Origin: an uncultured Oscillospiraceae bacterium
GTDB taxonomy: Bacteria; Bacillota; Clostridia; Oscillospirales; Oscillospiraceae
Length of the DNA stretch: 64,000 bases
Direction: 5' to 3'
Assembly (NCBI GenBank): GCA_950075865.1
Contig: CATMVA010000009.1
Span: 32,049 to 96,048, forward strand
Shown: one piece after another, positions 26,275-34,748 of the stretch
Numbering within the stretch: position 1 is the stretch's first letter
Layout of the letters: each line of letters opens with the position of its first letter
Position numbers and translations under genes: made by a program
Notes under the pieces: generated by a model
Database searches by the model: none
The model's input: the letters and a program-made list of their open reading frames with translations, nothing else
Told to the model about the DNA's origin: nothing

Positions 26275-26310
26275 AAAAGGGACCGCCTCCACGGGAGGCG
26301 GTCCCTTTTA
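26275..26310 (-). terminator. Terminator of the small XRE gene
   Basis: AAAAGGGACCGCCTCC and GGAGGCGGTCCCTTTT form a perfect 16-bp stem with loop ACG, followed on the minus strand by TTTTTGATC. It starts 13 bases past the XRE stop codon. Confidence 0.9.
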
Positions 26311-26322
26311 CGCCACTTGATC

Positions 26323-26721
26323 TTACCGACCATCCCGGCCATTTTGCAGGGTCTGACACAGGGCCACAAGGGCGGCGCCGATGAGGAAACAGACCCAGCT
26401 CACATGCCAGCCGTCCCACATGAGGCCCCAGATCAAAAACCCAGCGGTGGCCAGAATCATGATGGGCCCGCTGAAGTCGTTCTCGGGAGTCAGGGGAAGC
26501 AGCTCCCCGGTCTCGGTGAGGCTCTCCCGCATAAGGGCATCTAGGGAGCAGCCCAGCAGGTCGGCTAAGGTGAGCAGGGTAGCCGCCTCGGGGAGGGCTT
26601 GGCCGGCCTCCCACTTGCCAACCGCTTGGCGGGAGACCCCCAGCGCCTCGGCCAAGGTCTCTTGGGTGTACCCTGCCTGTCGGCGGAGGATGGACAGATT
26701 CTGTGGAAAATGGTTGGTCAT
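26323..26721 (-). CDS. XRE-family regulator with two membrane helices (short paralogue)
   Basis: The 132-residue protein has an N-terminal helix-turn-helix (about residues 6-60; YTQETLAEALGVSRQAVGKW) and a C-terminal pair of membrane helices (about 85-123). The DNA-binding half is nearly the same as that of the protein at 41280-42041 (AGYTQETLAEALGVSRQAVG in both), so they are paralogues. A membrane-tethered regulator is implied. The ATG follows GAAGGAGGTACCAAACAA. A palindrome-like AACCTCAGGT site lies about 100 bases upstream, shared with the paralogue. Confidence 0.85.
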   Translation of the reverse strand: MTNHFPQNLSILRRQAGYTQETLAEALGVSRQAVGKWEAGQALPEAATLLTLADLLGCSLDALMRESLTETGELLPLTPENDFSGPIMILATAGFLIWGLMWDGWHVSWVCFLIGAALVALCQTLQNGRDGR

Positions 26722-26817
26722 TTGTTTGGTACCTCCTTCAAAAATCTGTCCCCATTGTGCGCTCTTCTCCGGTGGCGTAACACCAACCGGGGGTGGGAAT
26801 TTGACAAAATTTCAGGC

Positions 26818-26828
26818 AACCTCAGGTG
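26818..26828. promoter_or_regulatory. AACCT-C-AGGT site upstream of the short XRE gene
   Basis: AACCTCAGGTG matches 10 of 11 bases of the perfect palindrome AACCT-C-AGGTT found upstream of the paralogous XRE gene at 42097-42107. It is a possible shared operator. Confidence 0.45.
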
Positions 26829-26842
26829 GCATCCGGTGATTT

Positions 26843-27373
26843 TTAAGGGGTCGAGGAGTTCCCGGCGGTTCCCTTCTCCCTCAGTTCACCCAACAGTTTG
26901 ACGCCCAATACGGTGGCCGGGATCCGGTAACTAGGGGCAAGGTTGGACAAAACCACCACCGCCGTGCCGGTCTCCGGGCAAAAACCAAGGTAGCTGTTGT
27001 AGTTCCCGGTGCCGCCGTTGTGCCAGATAATGTCGTTCTCCCGATCCCGGATCCAGGCCAGCCCGATTTCGTCCATATGGATGCCCATCATGGCGTACTG
27101 CTGAGAGGAGGCGTTGATCTCCTTCATGCTTCTCTGGCAGTCCTTCAGGTACCCGGAGGCATCCAGCATCAGCCGGGCGTAGGCGAGCATATCCTCCACG
27201 TTGGAGGTGAGCCCGTCGGCCGACAGAGCGGGGATCTTCCCCAGCTGATAGCTACCGTAAAGGGACAGCCCACCCAGGATCAGGGCGGCGCACAGGGTAA
27301 TGGCGGCCGCCGCGATCAGCCATTTTTTCCAGTTTCCTTTTTTGTGTGGTCTGTCACTTTTTATGAGGGCCAC
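26843..27373 (-). pseudogene. Remnant of a serine hydrolase (beta-lactamase fold), catalytic half deleted
   Basis: The open frame encodes 176 residues: a short basic N terminus, one membrane helix (about 17-41) and then, after GSYQLGKIP, a segment typical of the C-terminal third of class C-like hydrolases (GLTSNVEDMLAYARLML, then HNGGTGNYNSYLGF as the KTG-box equivalent, and TAVVVLSNLA). The SxxK and YxN catalytic motifs, which should lie between the helix and this part, are absent. An in-frame deletion of about 200 residues is the likely cause. It could still be translated as a membrane-anchored stub, but enzymatic activity is not expected. Confidence 0.7.
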
Positions 27374-27391
27374 TCCTCCGCTCCTCTTACC

Positions 27392-29545
27392 TTACTTCGG
27401 TTTCTTCATGGTGAGAGAGATCCGCTTTTTCTGTTCGTCCACCTCTTTGACCCAGACGGTGACCACATCCCCCACGCTCAGGACTTCGGAGGGGTGCTTG
27501 ATATAGCGGTCGCAGATCTGGGAGATGTGGACCAGGCCGTCCTGATGGACCCCGATGTCCACAAAGGCGCCGAAGTCAATGACGTTGCGGACCGTGCCGG
27601 TGAGTTCCATGCCGGATTTCAGATCCTTCATGTCCAGAATGTCGCTGCGGAGCACCGGGGCGGGCAGCTCGTCACGGGGGTCCCGGCCGGGCTTCATCAG
27701 CTCCTTCACCACGTCCCGCAGGGTGGGCAGGCCTATCCCCAACTCCTGGGCGGCCTTTTCCTCCCCGTAGAGCTTTACCTTGGATTCCAGAAGGGCGATC
27801 TCACCCGCCTTCACGTCCTGAAGAGTGTAGCCGCATTTTTCCAGCAGGGCCTCAGCGGCGGCGTAGCTCTCGGGGTGGACGGCGGTGTTGTCCAGCACGT
27901 TCTTGCTCTCGGGGACCCGGAGGAAGCCGGCACACTGCTCGAAGGCCTTGGGCCCCAGCTTGGGCACCTTCAAAAGCTGCTTCCTGGTGGTGAAAGCCCC
28001 GTTTTCCTCCCGGTATTTCACCACGTTCTTGGCGGTGGTGGCGTTGAGGCCGGCCACATGGCTGAGAAGGGGGGCCGAGGCGGTGTTCAGGTCGGCTCCC
28101 ACCGCGTTGACGCAGTCCTCCACCACTCCGTCCAGAGTCTCCCCCAGTCGGGCCTGAGGCATGTCGTGCTGGTACTGGCCCACTCCGATGGCCTTGGGGT
28201 CGATCTTCACCAGCTCGGCCAGCGGGTCCTGGAGCCGCCGGGCGATGGACACCGCCGAACGGAGGTTTACATCATATTGGGGGAACTCCTCGGCGGCCAG
28301 CTTGGAGGCCGAGTAGACCGAGGCCCCCGCCTCGCTGACCACCATGTAGCTGACCCCGCCGCCCACCATCTTGAGCAGCTCGGCGGTCATGATCTCGGTC
28401 TCCTTGGAGGCCGTGCCGTTGCCGATGGCGATGACCTCTACGCCGTGCTTTTGGATGAGTTTGGCCAGGGCGGTGATGGCCTCCTGCTTCTGCCGCTCGC
28501 CGAAGGTGGGGTAGACCACGGCGGTGTCCAGAACCTTGCCCGTAGGGTCCACCACCGCCACCTTGCAGCCGTTGCGGTAGCCCGGGTCCAGACCCATGGC
28601 CACCTTGCCCTTCACAGGGGGCTGCATGAGGAGGGGCTTCAAATTCAGGGCGAACTGGCCGATGGCCCCCTCGTCGGCCTTGTCGGTGAGGGTGTTGCGG
28701 ATCTCCCGCTCCAGGGAGGGATAGATGAGCCGGTCATAGGAGTCCCCGGCGGCAGCCCGGACAAACTCCGTAGCCGGGGAGCCGGGGCGGACCACCGCCT
28801 TGCAGAGGAGGGGCAGGGACTGCTCCTGCTCGGTGAGCACGTCCACCTTGAGCCACTCCTCCCGCTCCCCCCGGTTGATGGCCAGGATCTGGTGGCCCTG
28901 GAGCCGGGCCACCGGCTGCTTGAAGTCATAGTAGAGCCGGTAGACGCTGTCCTCCTCCTTGGTGGCCTGAGAGGAGAGGACGCTGTGCTTCAACATATAC
29001 TCCCGCAGGAGTTTGCGGACCTCGGCGTCGTCGGAGATCATCTCGGCGATGATGTCGTTGGCGCCTTGCAAGGCGTCCTCCACGGTCTCCACACCTTTTT
29101 CCGGGTCGATGTATTCCGCTGCCGCGGCGGCGGGGGCGGGGCAGTCGGGGGCCTGGGCAAAGAGGAGGAGGGCCAGGGGCTCCAGCCCCTTTTCCTTGGC
29201 CACGGTGGCCCGGGTGCGCCGCTTCTGCTTGTAGGGCCGATACAGGTCCTCCACCTCGGCCAGGGTGGCGGCGTTGTCGATGGCGGCGGCAAGCTCCTCT
29301 GTCAGCTTGCCCTGCTCCTCGATGGAGTGTTTGACCTCCTCCCGGCGCTTGTCCAGGTTCCGGAGGTAATTGAGCCGGTCCTCCAGATTCCGCAGCACCG
29401 TGTCGTCCATGGCTCCGTGCATCTCCTTGCGGTAGCGGGCAATAAAAGGAATTGTGTTTCCTTCGTCTAAAAGAGTCACAACATTATTGACGTAGTTTTC
29501 CGGCTGGCTCAGCTCGGCGGCCAGAAGTTTGATCAGTTTGTCCAT
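27392..29545 (-). CDS. tex: Tex-type RNA-binding transcription accessory protein
   Basis: The 717-residue cytosolic protein has the Tex order: N-terminal helical domain (IPFIARYRKEMHGAMDD), YqgF-like RNase H fold (about 320-450, GLDPGYRNGCKVAVVD), helix-hairpin-helix region (about 480-560, NATTAKNVVKYREENG) and a C-terminal S1 domain (about 635-705, GMELTGTVRNVIDFGAFVD). Tex proteins influence transcription and RNA turnover. The ATG at 29545 follows AAGGAGAAACCGCT; the frame open for 41 codons upstream covers the promoter. It is divergent from secG. Confidence 0.95.
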   Translation of the reverse strand: MDKLIKLLAAELSQPENYVNNVVTLLDEGNTIPFIARYRKEMHGAMDDTVLRNLEDRLNYLRNLDKRREEVKHSIEEQGKLTEELAAAIDNAATLAEVEDLYRPYKQKRRTRATVAKEKGLEPLALLLFAQAPDCPAPAAAAAEYIDPEKGVETVEDALQGANDIIAEMISDDAEVRKLLREYMLKHSVLSSQATKEEDSVYRLYYDFKQPVARLQGHQILAINRGEREEWLKVDVLTEQEQSLPLLCKAVVRPGSPATEFVRAAAGDSYDRLIYPSLEREIRNTLTDKADEGAIGQFALNLKPLLMQPPVKGKVAMGLDPGYRNGCKVAVVDPTGKVLDTAVVYPTFGERQKQEAITALAKLIQKHGVEVIAIGNGTASKETEIMTAELLKMVGGGVSYMVVSEAGASVYSASKLAAEEFPQYDVNLRSAVSIARRLQDPLAELVKIDPKAIGVGQYQHDMPQARLGETLDGVVEDCVNAVGADLNTASAPLLSHVAGLNATTAKNVVKYREENGAFTTRKQLLKVPKLGPKAFEQCAGFLRVPESKNVLDNTAVHPESYAAAEALLEKCGYTLQDVKAGEIALLESKVKLYGEEKAAQELGIGLPTLRDVVKELMKPGRDPRDELPAPVLRSDILDMKDLKSGMELTGTVRNVIDFGAFVDIGVHQDGLVHISQICDRYIKHPSEVLSVGDVVTVWVKEVDEQKKRISLTMKKPK

Positions 29546-29573
29546 AGCGGTTTCTCCTTGGTAAAAATTGATG

Positions 29574-29602
29574 ACCCTATTATACCTGCTTTTTATTCCC
29601 TG
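29574..29602 (-). promoter_or_regulatory. Predicted promoter of tex
   Basis: On the minus strand TTGCCC and TATAAT are separated by 17 bases (AGGGAATAAAAAGCAGG), about 30 bases upstream of the ATG. Coordinates are to within a few bases. Confidence 0.7.
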
Positions 29603-29676
29603 GGCAAGAGAAAAACAGTAGGAGAGACTACAGGCTATGCAGAGAAGATCGTACCGGCGTAAGGGCAAAAAAGTTC

Positions 29677-29705
29677 TTGCAATTCGGGAAAAGCTGTGCT
29701 ATGAT
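29677..29705 (+). promoter_or_regulatory. Predicted promoter of secG
   Basis: TTGCAA (29677-29682) and TATGAT (29700-29705) have a 17-base spacer, about 55 bases before the secG ATG. Confidence 0.7.
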
Positions 29706-29760
29706 AAAAGTCCTGAATTGAAAATACCTCCCGATATGGGCGGAAAGGAACGATGAAATC

Positions 29761-29991
29761 ATGCTGAAAATGATCCTGAGTGTTGTCCAGGTCCTGCTGG
29801 CCCTGTTTCTGACCGTGGTGGTCCTTCTCCAGGAGGGCAAGACCGCCGGCGCGGCTGGGGCTTTGAGCGGCAGTTCGGACACCTTCCTCTCCAAGAACAA
29901 GTCCAAGAGCTGGAACGCCAAGATGGCCCGGTGGACCCAGTGGGTGGCCATCGCTTTCATGGTCCTGACCCTGGTGGTCTTCTTGATGTAA
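29761..29991 (+). CDS. secG: Preprotein translocase subunit SecG
   Basis: A 76-residue inner-membrane protein with two membrane helices (about residues 3-22 and 55-75). Between them is the conserved LLQEGKTAGAAGALSGSSDTF loop of SecG, broken here at Leu-Leu-Gln-Glu-Gly. It assists SecYEG and SecA in protein export. The ATG at 29761 is preceded by GGAAAGGAACGATGAAATC. A terminator follows within 15 bases, so it is a single-gene unit next to rnr, an order seen in other Firmicutes. Confidence 0.92.
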   Translation: MLKMILSVVQVLLALFLTVVVLLQEGKTAGAAGALSGSSDTFLSKNKSKSWNAKMARWTQWVAIAFMVLTLVVFLM

Positions 29992-30002
29992 GGAATTCCC
30001 GG

Positions 30003-30034
30003 AACGCCCTCCCAGCTTTGGGAGGGCGTTTTTC
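30003..30034 (+). terminator. Terminator of secG
   Basis: AACGCCCTCCCA and TGGGAGGGCGTT pair around GCTT, followed by TTTTCTG. Confidence 0.92.
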
Positions 30035-30064
30035 TGTCCGGAAAAAGGGACCGAAAAGAAAAAG

Positions 30065-30293
30065 TTATGTAAACTATATACGGCTTAGAGGGATGTTGGG
30101 GGATTTTTTATGTAAACCAAAACGTGCAATGTGGGACGTTTTCTGGAAAATAGCTGGAAAAAGAAGGAAGAAAAATCCAGCCGTAAAATTTATGTAAACC
30201 AAATGTTGTATAAAGTTGTATCTTTCTTGGGATGCTTTTGAAGTGTTTTGAGAGGTTTTGAGGTGGTTTTGATGGCAAAAAACGAGGTTTTGA
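30065..30293. promoter_or_regulatory. rnr leader with three TATGTAAAC sites and a phased TTTTGA array
   Basis: The gap between secG and rnr (30035-30271) is unusually AT-rich. TTATGTAAACTA occurs at about 30065, and TTTATGTAAACCAA at about 30107 and 30189. Nearer the gene, TTTTGA recurs at 30236, 30246, 30256, 30267 and 30288, that is every 10-11 bases for the first four; the fourth overlaps the ATG. No clear -35/-10 pair was found, so the promoter of rnr is not assigned. Confidence 0.5.
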
Positions 30294-32416
30294 ATGGAAT
30301 TTACCAGGGCACCGGACGGGGCTTTGGATTTTTGATCCCCGACGGGGGTCAGAGCAGAAATGACGACTGTTTTATTCCGCCCCGCCGGGAGGGGGGCGCC
30401 TGGGACGGGGACCGGGTGGAGGGGATGCTGGAGGAAGCCGACCCCGCTCAGCCCGGACGGCGGGTGGCCCGGATCGTCCGGGTAGTGGAGCGGGGCAACC
30501 CCACCGTGACCGGGACCATCCGGAAAGCGGACAGGCAGGTGTGGCTCTGGCCGGACAACGAGCGGCTCCCCGGGCCCATCAAGCTGCCGGGAAGGGTGTC
30601 CGTCCGGGACGGGGAGAAGGCGGCTGTGCGGATAAGCTCCTACGGCTCGGAGGGCCTGCCGCCCCTGGGGAAGCTGTGCGCCGACTTCGGCCCGGCGGGA
30701 AGGCGGGAGTCCTCGGCGGAGGCCATCCTTTTTGACCAGCACATCGAGAGGGAATTTCCCACGGAGGTGCTGGAGGAGGCCGGGGCCATCCCCCAGGAGG
30801 TGGACCGGACGGCCCTGAAGGGCCGGCGGAATCTGCGGGGGGAGATGATCATTACCATCGACGGGGCGGCCTCCAAGGATCTGGACGACGCGGTCTCCCT
30901 GAAACGGGAGGGGGAGAACTGGGTGCTGGGGGTCCACATCGCCGATGTCAGCGCCTATGTGACCCCCGGCTCGGCGTTGGATGGGGAGGCCTTTACCCGG
31001 GGGACCTCGGTCTACTTTGCCGATCAGGTGATCCCCATGCTCCCGGTGGCCCTGTCCAATGGGATCTGCTCCCTGAACCCCGGGGTGGACCGGCTTACGC
31101 TCTCCTGTTTTATGACGTTGGATAAAACCGGGGCGGTGGTGGACCATACGGTCTGTGAAAGCGTTATCCGCTCAACTGAGCGGATGACCTATGCCGACTG
31201 CAACATCCTGCTGGGGACCGAGGAACATCATTTGGCTTCGCACGGCGCCGCCGACGGCGGCGCCTCCCTGCCAAACGACCGTGCCGGCAGTCCAGGGACT
31301 GCCCAGGCTTTGCGGCAGGAGCTGGAGGGGCGGTACGCCCACATCCTGCCCATGCTCCGGGACATGGCGGCCCTCTCCAAAAAGCTGGAGAAGGTCCGCC
31401 GGGACCGGGGGGCCATTGACCTGGAGAGCCGGGAGAGCGCTGTGGTCTGCGACAGCATGGGCGCGCCGGTGGCTGTGGTGCCCCACGGGCAGGGGGAGAG
31501 CGAGAAGATCATCGAGTCCTTCATGCTGATCGCCAACGAGACGGTGGCCCGGTATCTGTGCGAACAAAAGTGGCCCGGAGTCTTCCGGGTCCATGAAAAG
31601 CCCAGTATGGAGAAGGCCGAGACCCTGCGGGCCATGCTCTCCCCTCTGGGACTGACCTTGAGGGACACCTCGGGCCACGCCTTCCAGAAGGTGCTGGACG
31701 CCGTGAAGGGAAAGCCCCAGGCTCCGGCGGTGTCCATGATGGTGCTGCGGAGCATGATGAAGGCCAGGTACGCCCCCGAGGATCTGGGGCACTTTGGAAT
31801 CGGGGCCGAGCACTACTGCCACTTTACCTCCCCCATACGGAGGTATCCCGATTTGATGGTCCACCGGTGTCTCCACGCCCTTTTGGAGGGGCAAAAGGCA
31901 CGTGGTTTGGCCGCCGCCTGTGACCGGGCGGCCGGGCAGTCCTCCCGCCGGGAGGCGGCCGCCCAGACCGCCGAGCGGGACATTGAAAAGCTTTATTTTG
32001 CCGAGTATATGCAGGGGCATTTGGGGGAGACCTTCCCGGTGACCGTGTCCGGGGTCACCCAGTTCGGGCTCTTTGTGGCCCTGCCCACTGGCATCGAGGG
32101 TCTGATCCCGGTGGAGACCCTGTCAGGGGACCGGTATGACTGCGATGAAAATTCCGTGACCCTCACCGGGGAGCGGACGGGGGAGAAGTTCACCCTGGGT
32201 ATGCCCCTGGAGGCGGTGTGCGTGTCGGCTGATCCGGGGACCGGGCGGATCGAGTTCCGGCTGCCGGGGCAGGAGGAGGTCCCGGCCCAGCCCCGGGGCC
32301 GGGAGAAGCCCCTGCCCGGCAAGTCGAGGGGCAAAAAGGACAAAAAACCGGGTCGGAAAGGGACCCGCCCGGCCATGCACGTCCCCAAGGGAAGAAAAGG
32401 GAGAAAGAGAAGATAG
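30272..32416 (+). CDS. rnr: Ribonuclease R (RNB family exoribonuclease)
   Basis: A 3'-5' exoribonuclease of 714 residues that degrades structured RNA. An N-terminal cold-shock-like region (NGIYQGTGRGFGFLIPD) precedes the RNB catalytic domain with GAASKDLDDAVSL and HIADVSAYV. HCHFTSPIRRYPDLMVHR-type sequence follows (HYCHFTSPIRRYPDLM), then an S1 domain (about 585-665) and a basic tail rich in Lys/Arg/Gly. The ATG at 30272 follows TTTGAGGTGG. About 28 residues (HHLASHGAADGG to GTAQALRQE) inside the RNB domain are encoded by a hairpin repeat element and look like an insertion. The rest reads as intact. Confidence 0.93.
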   Translation: MAKNEVLNGIYQGTGRGFGFLIPDGGQSRNDDCFIPPRREGGAWDGDRVEGMLEEADPAQPGRRVARIVRVVERGNPTVTGTIRKADRQVWLWPDNERLPGPIKLPGRVSVRDGEKAAVRISSYGSEGLPPLGKLCADFGPAGRRESSAEAILFDQHIEREFPTEVLEEAGAIPQEVDRTALKGRRNLRGEMIITIDGAASKDLDDAVSLKREGENWVLGVHIADVSAYVTPGSALDGEAFTRGTSVYFADQVIPMLPVALSNGICSLNPGVDRLTLSCFMTLDKTGAVVDHTVCESVIRSTERMTYADCNILLGTEEHHLASHGAADGGASLPNDRAGSPGTAQALRQELEGRYAHILPMLRDMAALSKKLEKVRRDRGAIDLESRESAVVCDSMGAPVAVVPHGQGESEKIIESFMLIANETVARYLCEQKWPGVFRVHEKPSMEKAETLRAMLSPLGLTLRDTSGHAFQKVLDAVKGKPQAPAVSMMVLRSMMKARYAPEDLGHFGIGAEHYCHFTSPIRRYPDLMVHRCLHALLEGQKARGLAAACDRAAGQSSRREAAAQTAERDIEKLYFAEYMQGHLGETFPVTVSGVTQFGLFVALPTGIEGLIPVETLSGDRYDCDENSVTLTGERTGEKFTLGMPLEAVCVSADPGTGRIEFRLPGQEEVPAQPRGREKPLPGKSRGKKDKKPGRKGTRPAMHVPKGRKGRKRR
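31222..31303 (-). repeat. Two-hairpin repeat, copy A, in frame inside rnr
   Basis: Read on the minus strand: GGCAGTCCCTGGACTGCC, then GGCACGGTCGTTTGGC, a long tip containing GGCGCCGCCG-A-CGGCGGCGCC (31244-31264), then GCCAAATGATGTTCC. The core GTCGTT...AATGAT and the preceding hairpin match copies B (38075-38126) and C (55666-55731), with compensating stem changes. The element is antisense to rnr and keeps its reading frame. Confidence 0.75.
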
Positions 32417-32425
32417 CAAGACAGC

Positions 32426-32458
32426 AAGAACGGCCCTCCTTCCGGAGGGCCGTTCTTT
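32426..32458. terminator. Bidirectional terminator between rnr and an ABC permease gene
   Basis: AAGAACGGCCCTCC and GGAGGGCCGTTCTT form a 14-bp stem with loop TTCC, followed by TTA. The convergent permease stop codon at 32458 abuts it. Confidence 0.88.
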
Positions 32459-34035
32459 TATGCCAGCTTTCTCAGATCGAACCGGCAGGCCCCCTGCCAG
32501 AGGAGCAGGGTGAGAAGCAGGAGGGCCGCGCACAGGGCAGGACGGATCCATACGCCGGGCAGGAGGGCCACGGCAATGGCGGCGAGGATGGGGAGGATCA
32601 TCCCGGTGAGGCAGGAGACCATGGCGGCGGCGCTCTGCTTGACCACCCTTGTCTCGTTCTCCCAGTTCAGGGAGGGGAGGTGGAGGTTCACGAAAAGCCC
32701 CAGCACCGCGGTGAAGATCAGGAGGAGCAGGGGGAAGAGCAGAAGCCAGAGGGCATCCTCTGCACCGGGCCTCAAAGCCAGCACCGACAGGACCACGGCC
32801 AGGAGCAGGAAGGGCAGGCCCAGCAGCAGGGCAAAGAGGAGCTTGCCGCCTAGGAAGTCCCGGTTGGAGAGGGGGAGGCTCTGGGCGATCCAGAGGTTCT
32901 TGCCCTCCAGGGAGACCGACACCGCCGTGGGGGACATGATGCAGAAGGGCCAGGCCAGCACAAAGGGGATGAGGGCCTTGATGTCAAAGGGGAGAAGGGC
33001 GGGGGGGAACATGGCCTCCAGGTCGGCGAAGAAGAGGGCCACCGCCAGACCCACCCCCATCACCGGGCCCACGATGGTGTTGGTCACATAGCCCGCCGAG
33101 GCGAAGTACCGCCGCAGTTCCCGCTTGCAGAGGGCGGCGGGGAGGGTGGAGCCCTTCTGGGCGGTGAGGCGGTAGTCGTGCCGGGCGGAGTTCACCGCCA
33201 GGCGGCGGCAGATGGCCTGGAACCGGGAGGAGACCAAGAGGACCATGAGGACAAAGAGCCCCAGGGAGGCCCCCAGCCAGAGAAAGGCGGGGAGAAGGTC
33301 CCCCCGGACTATGGCTGTCCCCATCCAGAGGGCGGGGGGATAGACCTTGCCCAGAAGGGTGAGCAGCGTGCCGGAGAGGTCCCGGAGGGCGTTCAGGTCC
33401 AGGTCCTCCACCGAGGTGAGGCTGAAGGAGAGGATCATGATGCCCCCCGCCGCCAGCAGGGAGAGGACGGCCACGCCCAGGCTCTTGTGCTTCATCCGGG
33501 CGGTGAGGCCGGTGATGACCGCCCCCACCAGGGTGGCCAGGGTGAGGGGGATCAAAGGGGTGCCCAGGGCGGCCAGGAGGGCCAGGGGGTAAAACAGGAA
33601 TCCGGGCCGGACCAGGAAGGCGTAGACCCCAAAGCCGGGGAGAAAGACGGCCAGAGAAAGGGCCAGATCCTCCAAATACATCCGGGCGAACCGGCCGATG
33701 ACGATGGCGCTCTGGGGGACGGGGAGGGCGCAGAGGGCGTCCAGACCCTTCTGGGAGAAGAGGGCGCTCCCCGCCTTGAAGATGCCGAAGAAAAAGACCA
33801 CCATGGCGGCGATCACCATGAGGTAGGCCGGGACCACATCGCTCAGGCCCAGGGCAGCGAGACCCCAGGCCAGGCTGCCCACATAGAAGCAGAGAAGGGC
33901 GGCCACCAGGGCGTACAGAAGGGCCATGGCCATGGCCTTCCACCGGGCGCTTTTGTCGTGGGTGTGGAAAAGCACGTTGAGGCCGAAGAGGTTCCGGGTC
34001 TCCAGAACCGTCAGGAGCTTAATCTGTCTCAGCAC
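32458..34035 (-). CDS. ABC-2-like transporter membrane protein of the SdpR operon
   Basis: The 525-residue protein has about 12 membrane segments. It has no ATPase motif; its ATPase is encoded just upstream and overlaps it by 17 bases. The GTG start at 34035 has GGAGGTGGCGAACC immediately before it. It opens MLRQIKLLTVLETRN, as in large two-half ABC export permeases of Firmicutes. Together with the upstream genes it makes an operon of regulator, SdpI-like protein, ATPase and permease. Substrate unknown; export of, or protection from, a toxic peptide would fit. Confidence 0.82.
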   Translation of the reverse strand: MLRQIKLLTVLETRNLFGLNVLFHTHDKSARWKAMAMALLYALVAALLCFYVGSLAWGLAALGLSDVVPAYLMVIAAMVVFFFGIFKAGSALFSQKGLDALCALPVPQSAIVIGRFARMYLEDLALSLAVFLPGFGVYAFLVRPGFLFYPLALLAALGTPLIPLTLATLVGAVITGLTARMKHKSLGVAVLSLLAAGGIMILSFSLTSVEDLDLNALRDLSGTLLTLLGKVYPPALWMGTAIVRGDLLPAFLWLGASLGLFVLMVLLVSSRFQAICRRLAVNSARHDYRLTAQKGSTLPAALCKRELRRYFASAGYVTNTIVGPVMGVGLAVALFFADLEAMFPPALLPFDIKALIPFVLAWPFCIMSPTAVSVSLEGKNLWIAQSLPLSNRDFLGGKLLFALLLGLPFLLLAVVLSVLALRPGAEDALWLLLFPLLLLIFTAVLGLFVNLHLPSLNWENETRVVKQSAAAMVSCLTGMILPILAAIAVALLPGVWIRPALCAALLLLTLLLWQGACRFDLRKLA

Positions 34036-34744
34036 GGTTCGCCACCTCCATAAAGAGGTCCTCCAGGGAGGCCCCCGGCTTGACCAGCTTCTCCATGTCT
34101 CCGGCGGCTACCAGCCGCCCGTCCCGGATGATGGCCACCTTGTTGCAGAGCTTCTCGGCCACGTCCAGCACGTGGGTGGAGAAGAAAATGGCTCCGCCCC
34201 CGGCGCAGATCTGCCGCATGATGTCCTTGAGCATCAGGGCGGCCGCCGGGTCCAGGCCCACGAAGGGCTCGTCCAGCAGCAGGAGCCTGGGCTTGTGTAT
34301 GAGGGCCGAGAGGACGGCCAGCTTCTGCTTCATGCCGTGGGAGTAGGTGGAGATCAGGTCTCCCAGAGATGCGGTCAGCTCGAAGGGGTCGGCGTACTGG
34401 CGGATAAGGGCTTCCCGCTCCCCGGCGGGGATGGCGAACACGTCGGCGATGAAGTTCAGGTACTGGATGCCGGTGAGGTATTCGTAGAGGTCGGGGTTAT
34501 CCGGGATGTAGGCCATCTCCCGCTTGCAGCCTATGGGGTCGGCGGAGAGGTCCTTGCCGCAGACCGTGATGGAGCCGGAATCCCAGTCCTGGATGCCGGA
34601 GATGCATTTGAGGGTGGTGGTCTTGCCGGCGCCGTTGTGGCCGATGAAGGCGTAGAGGTCCCCGGGGGCGATGTGGAGGGTCAGGTCGGTGACCCCCTTG
34701 GTGCTGCCCTTGTAGTGCTTGGTGAGGTGGTCGATGTGAAGCAT
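34019..34744 (-). CDS. ABC transporter ATP-binding protein of the SdpR operon
   Basis: The 241-residue ATPase has Walker A GHNGAGKTTT, a degenerate signature (YSHGMKQKL in place of LSGGQ), Walker B LLLLDEPFVGLD and the switch His in FFSTHVL. The YSHGM(K/R)QK form is usual for ABC-2-type export ATPases. The ATG follows CAAGGAGGATTGACACC. It lies 4 bases after the SdpI-like gene and overlaps the permease gene, so the three are translated from one message. Confidence 0.92.
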   Translation of the reverse strand: MLHIDHLTKHYKGSTKGVTDLTLHIAPGDLYAFIGHNGAGKTTTLKCISGIQDWDSGSITVCGKDLSADPIGCKREMAYIPDNPDLYEYLTGIQYLNFIADVFAIPAGEREALIRQYADPFELTASLGDLISTYSHGMKQKLAVLSALIHKPRLLLLDEPFVGLDPAAALMLKDIMRQICAGGGAIFFSTHVLDVAEKLCNKVAIIRDGRLVAAGDMEKLVKPGASLEDLFMEVANRAETD

Positions 34745-34748
34745 GGTG

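Noticed and set aside
27020..29470. Open frame of 816 codons on the plus strand opposite tex
   Set aside because: Same reason: tex is a clear match on the other strand, and the antisense product has the composition of a shadow frame.
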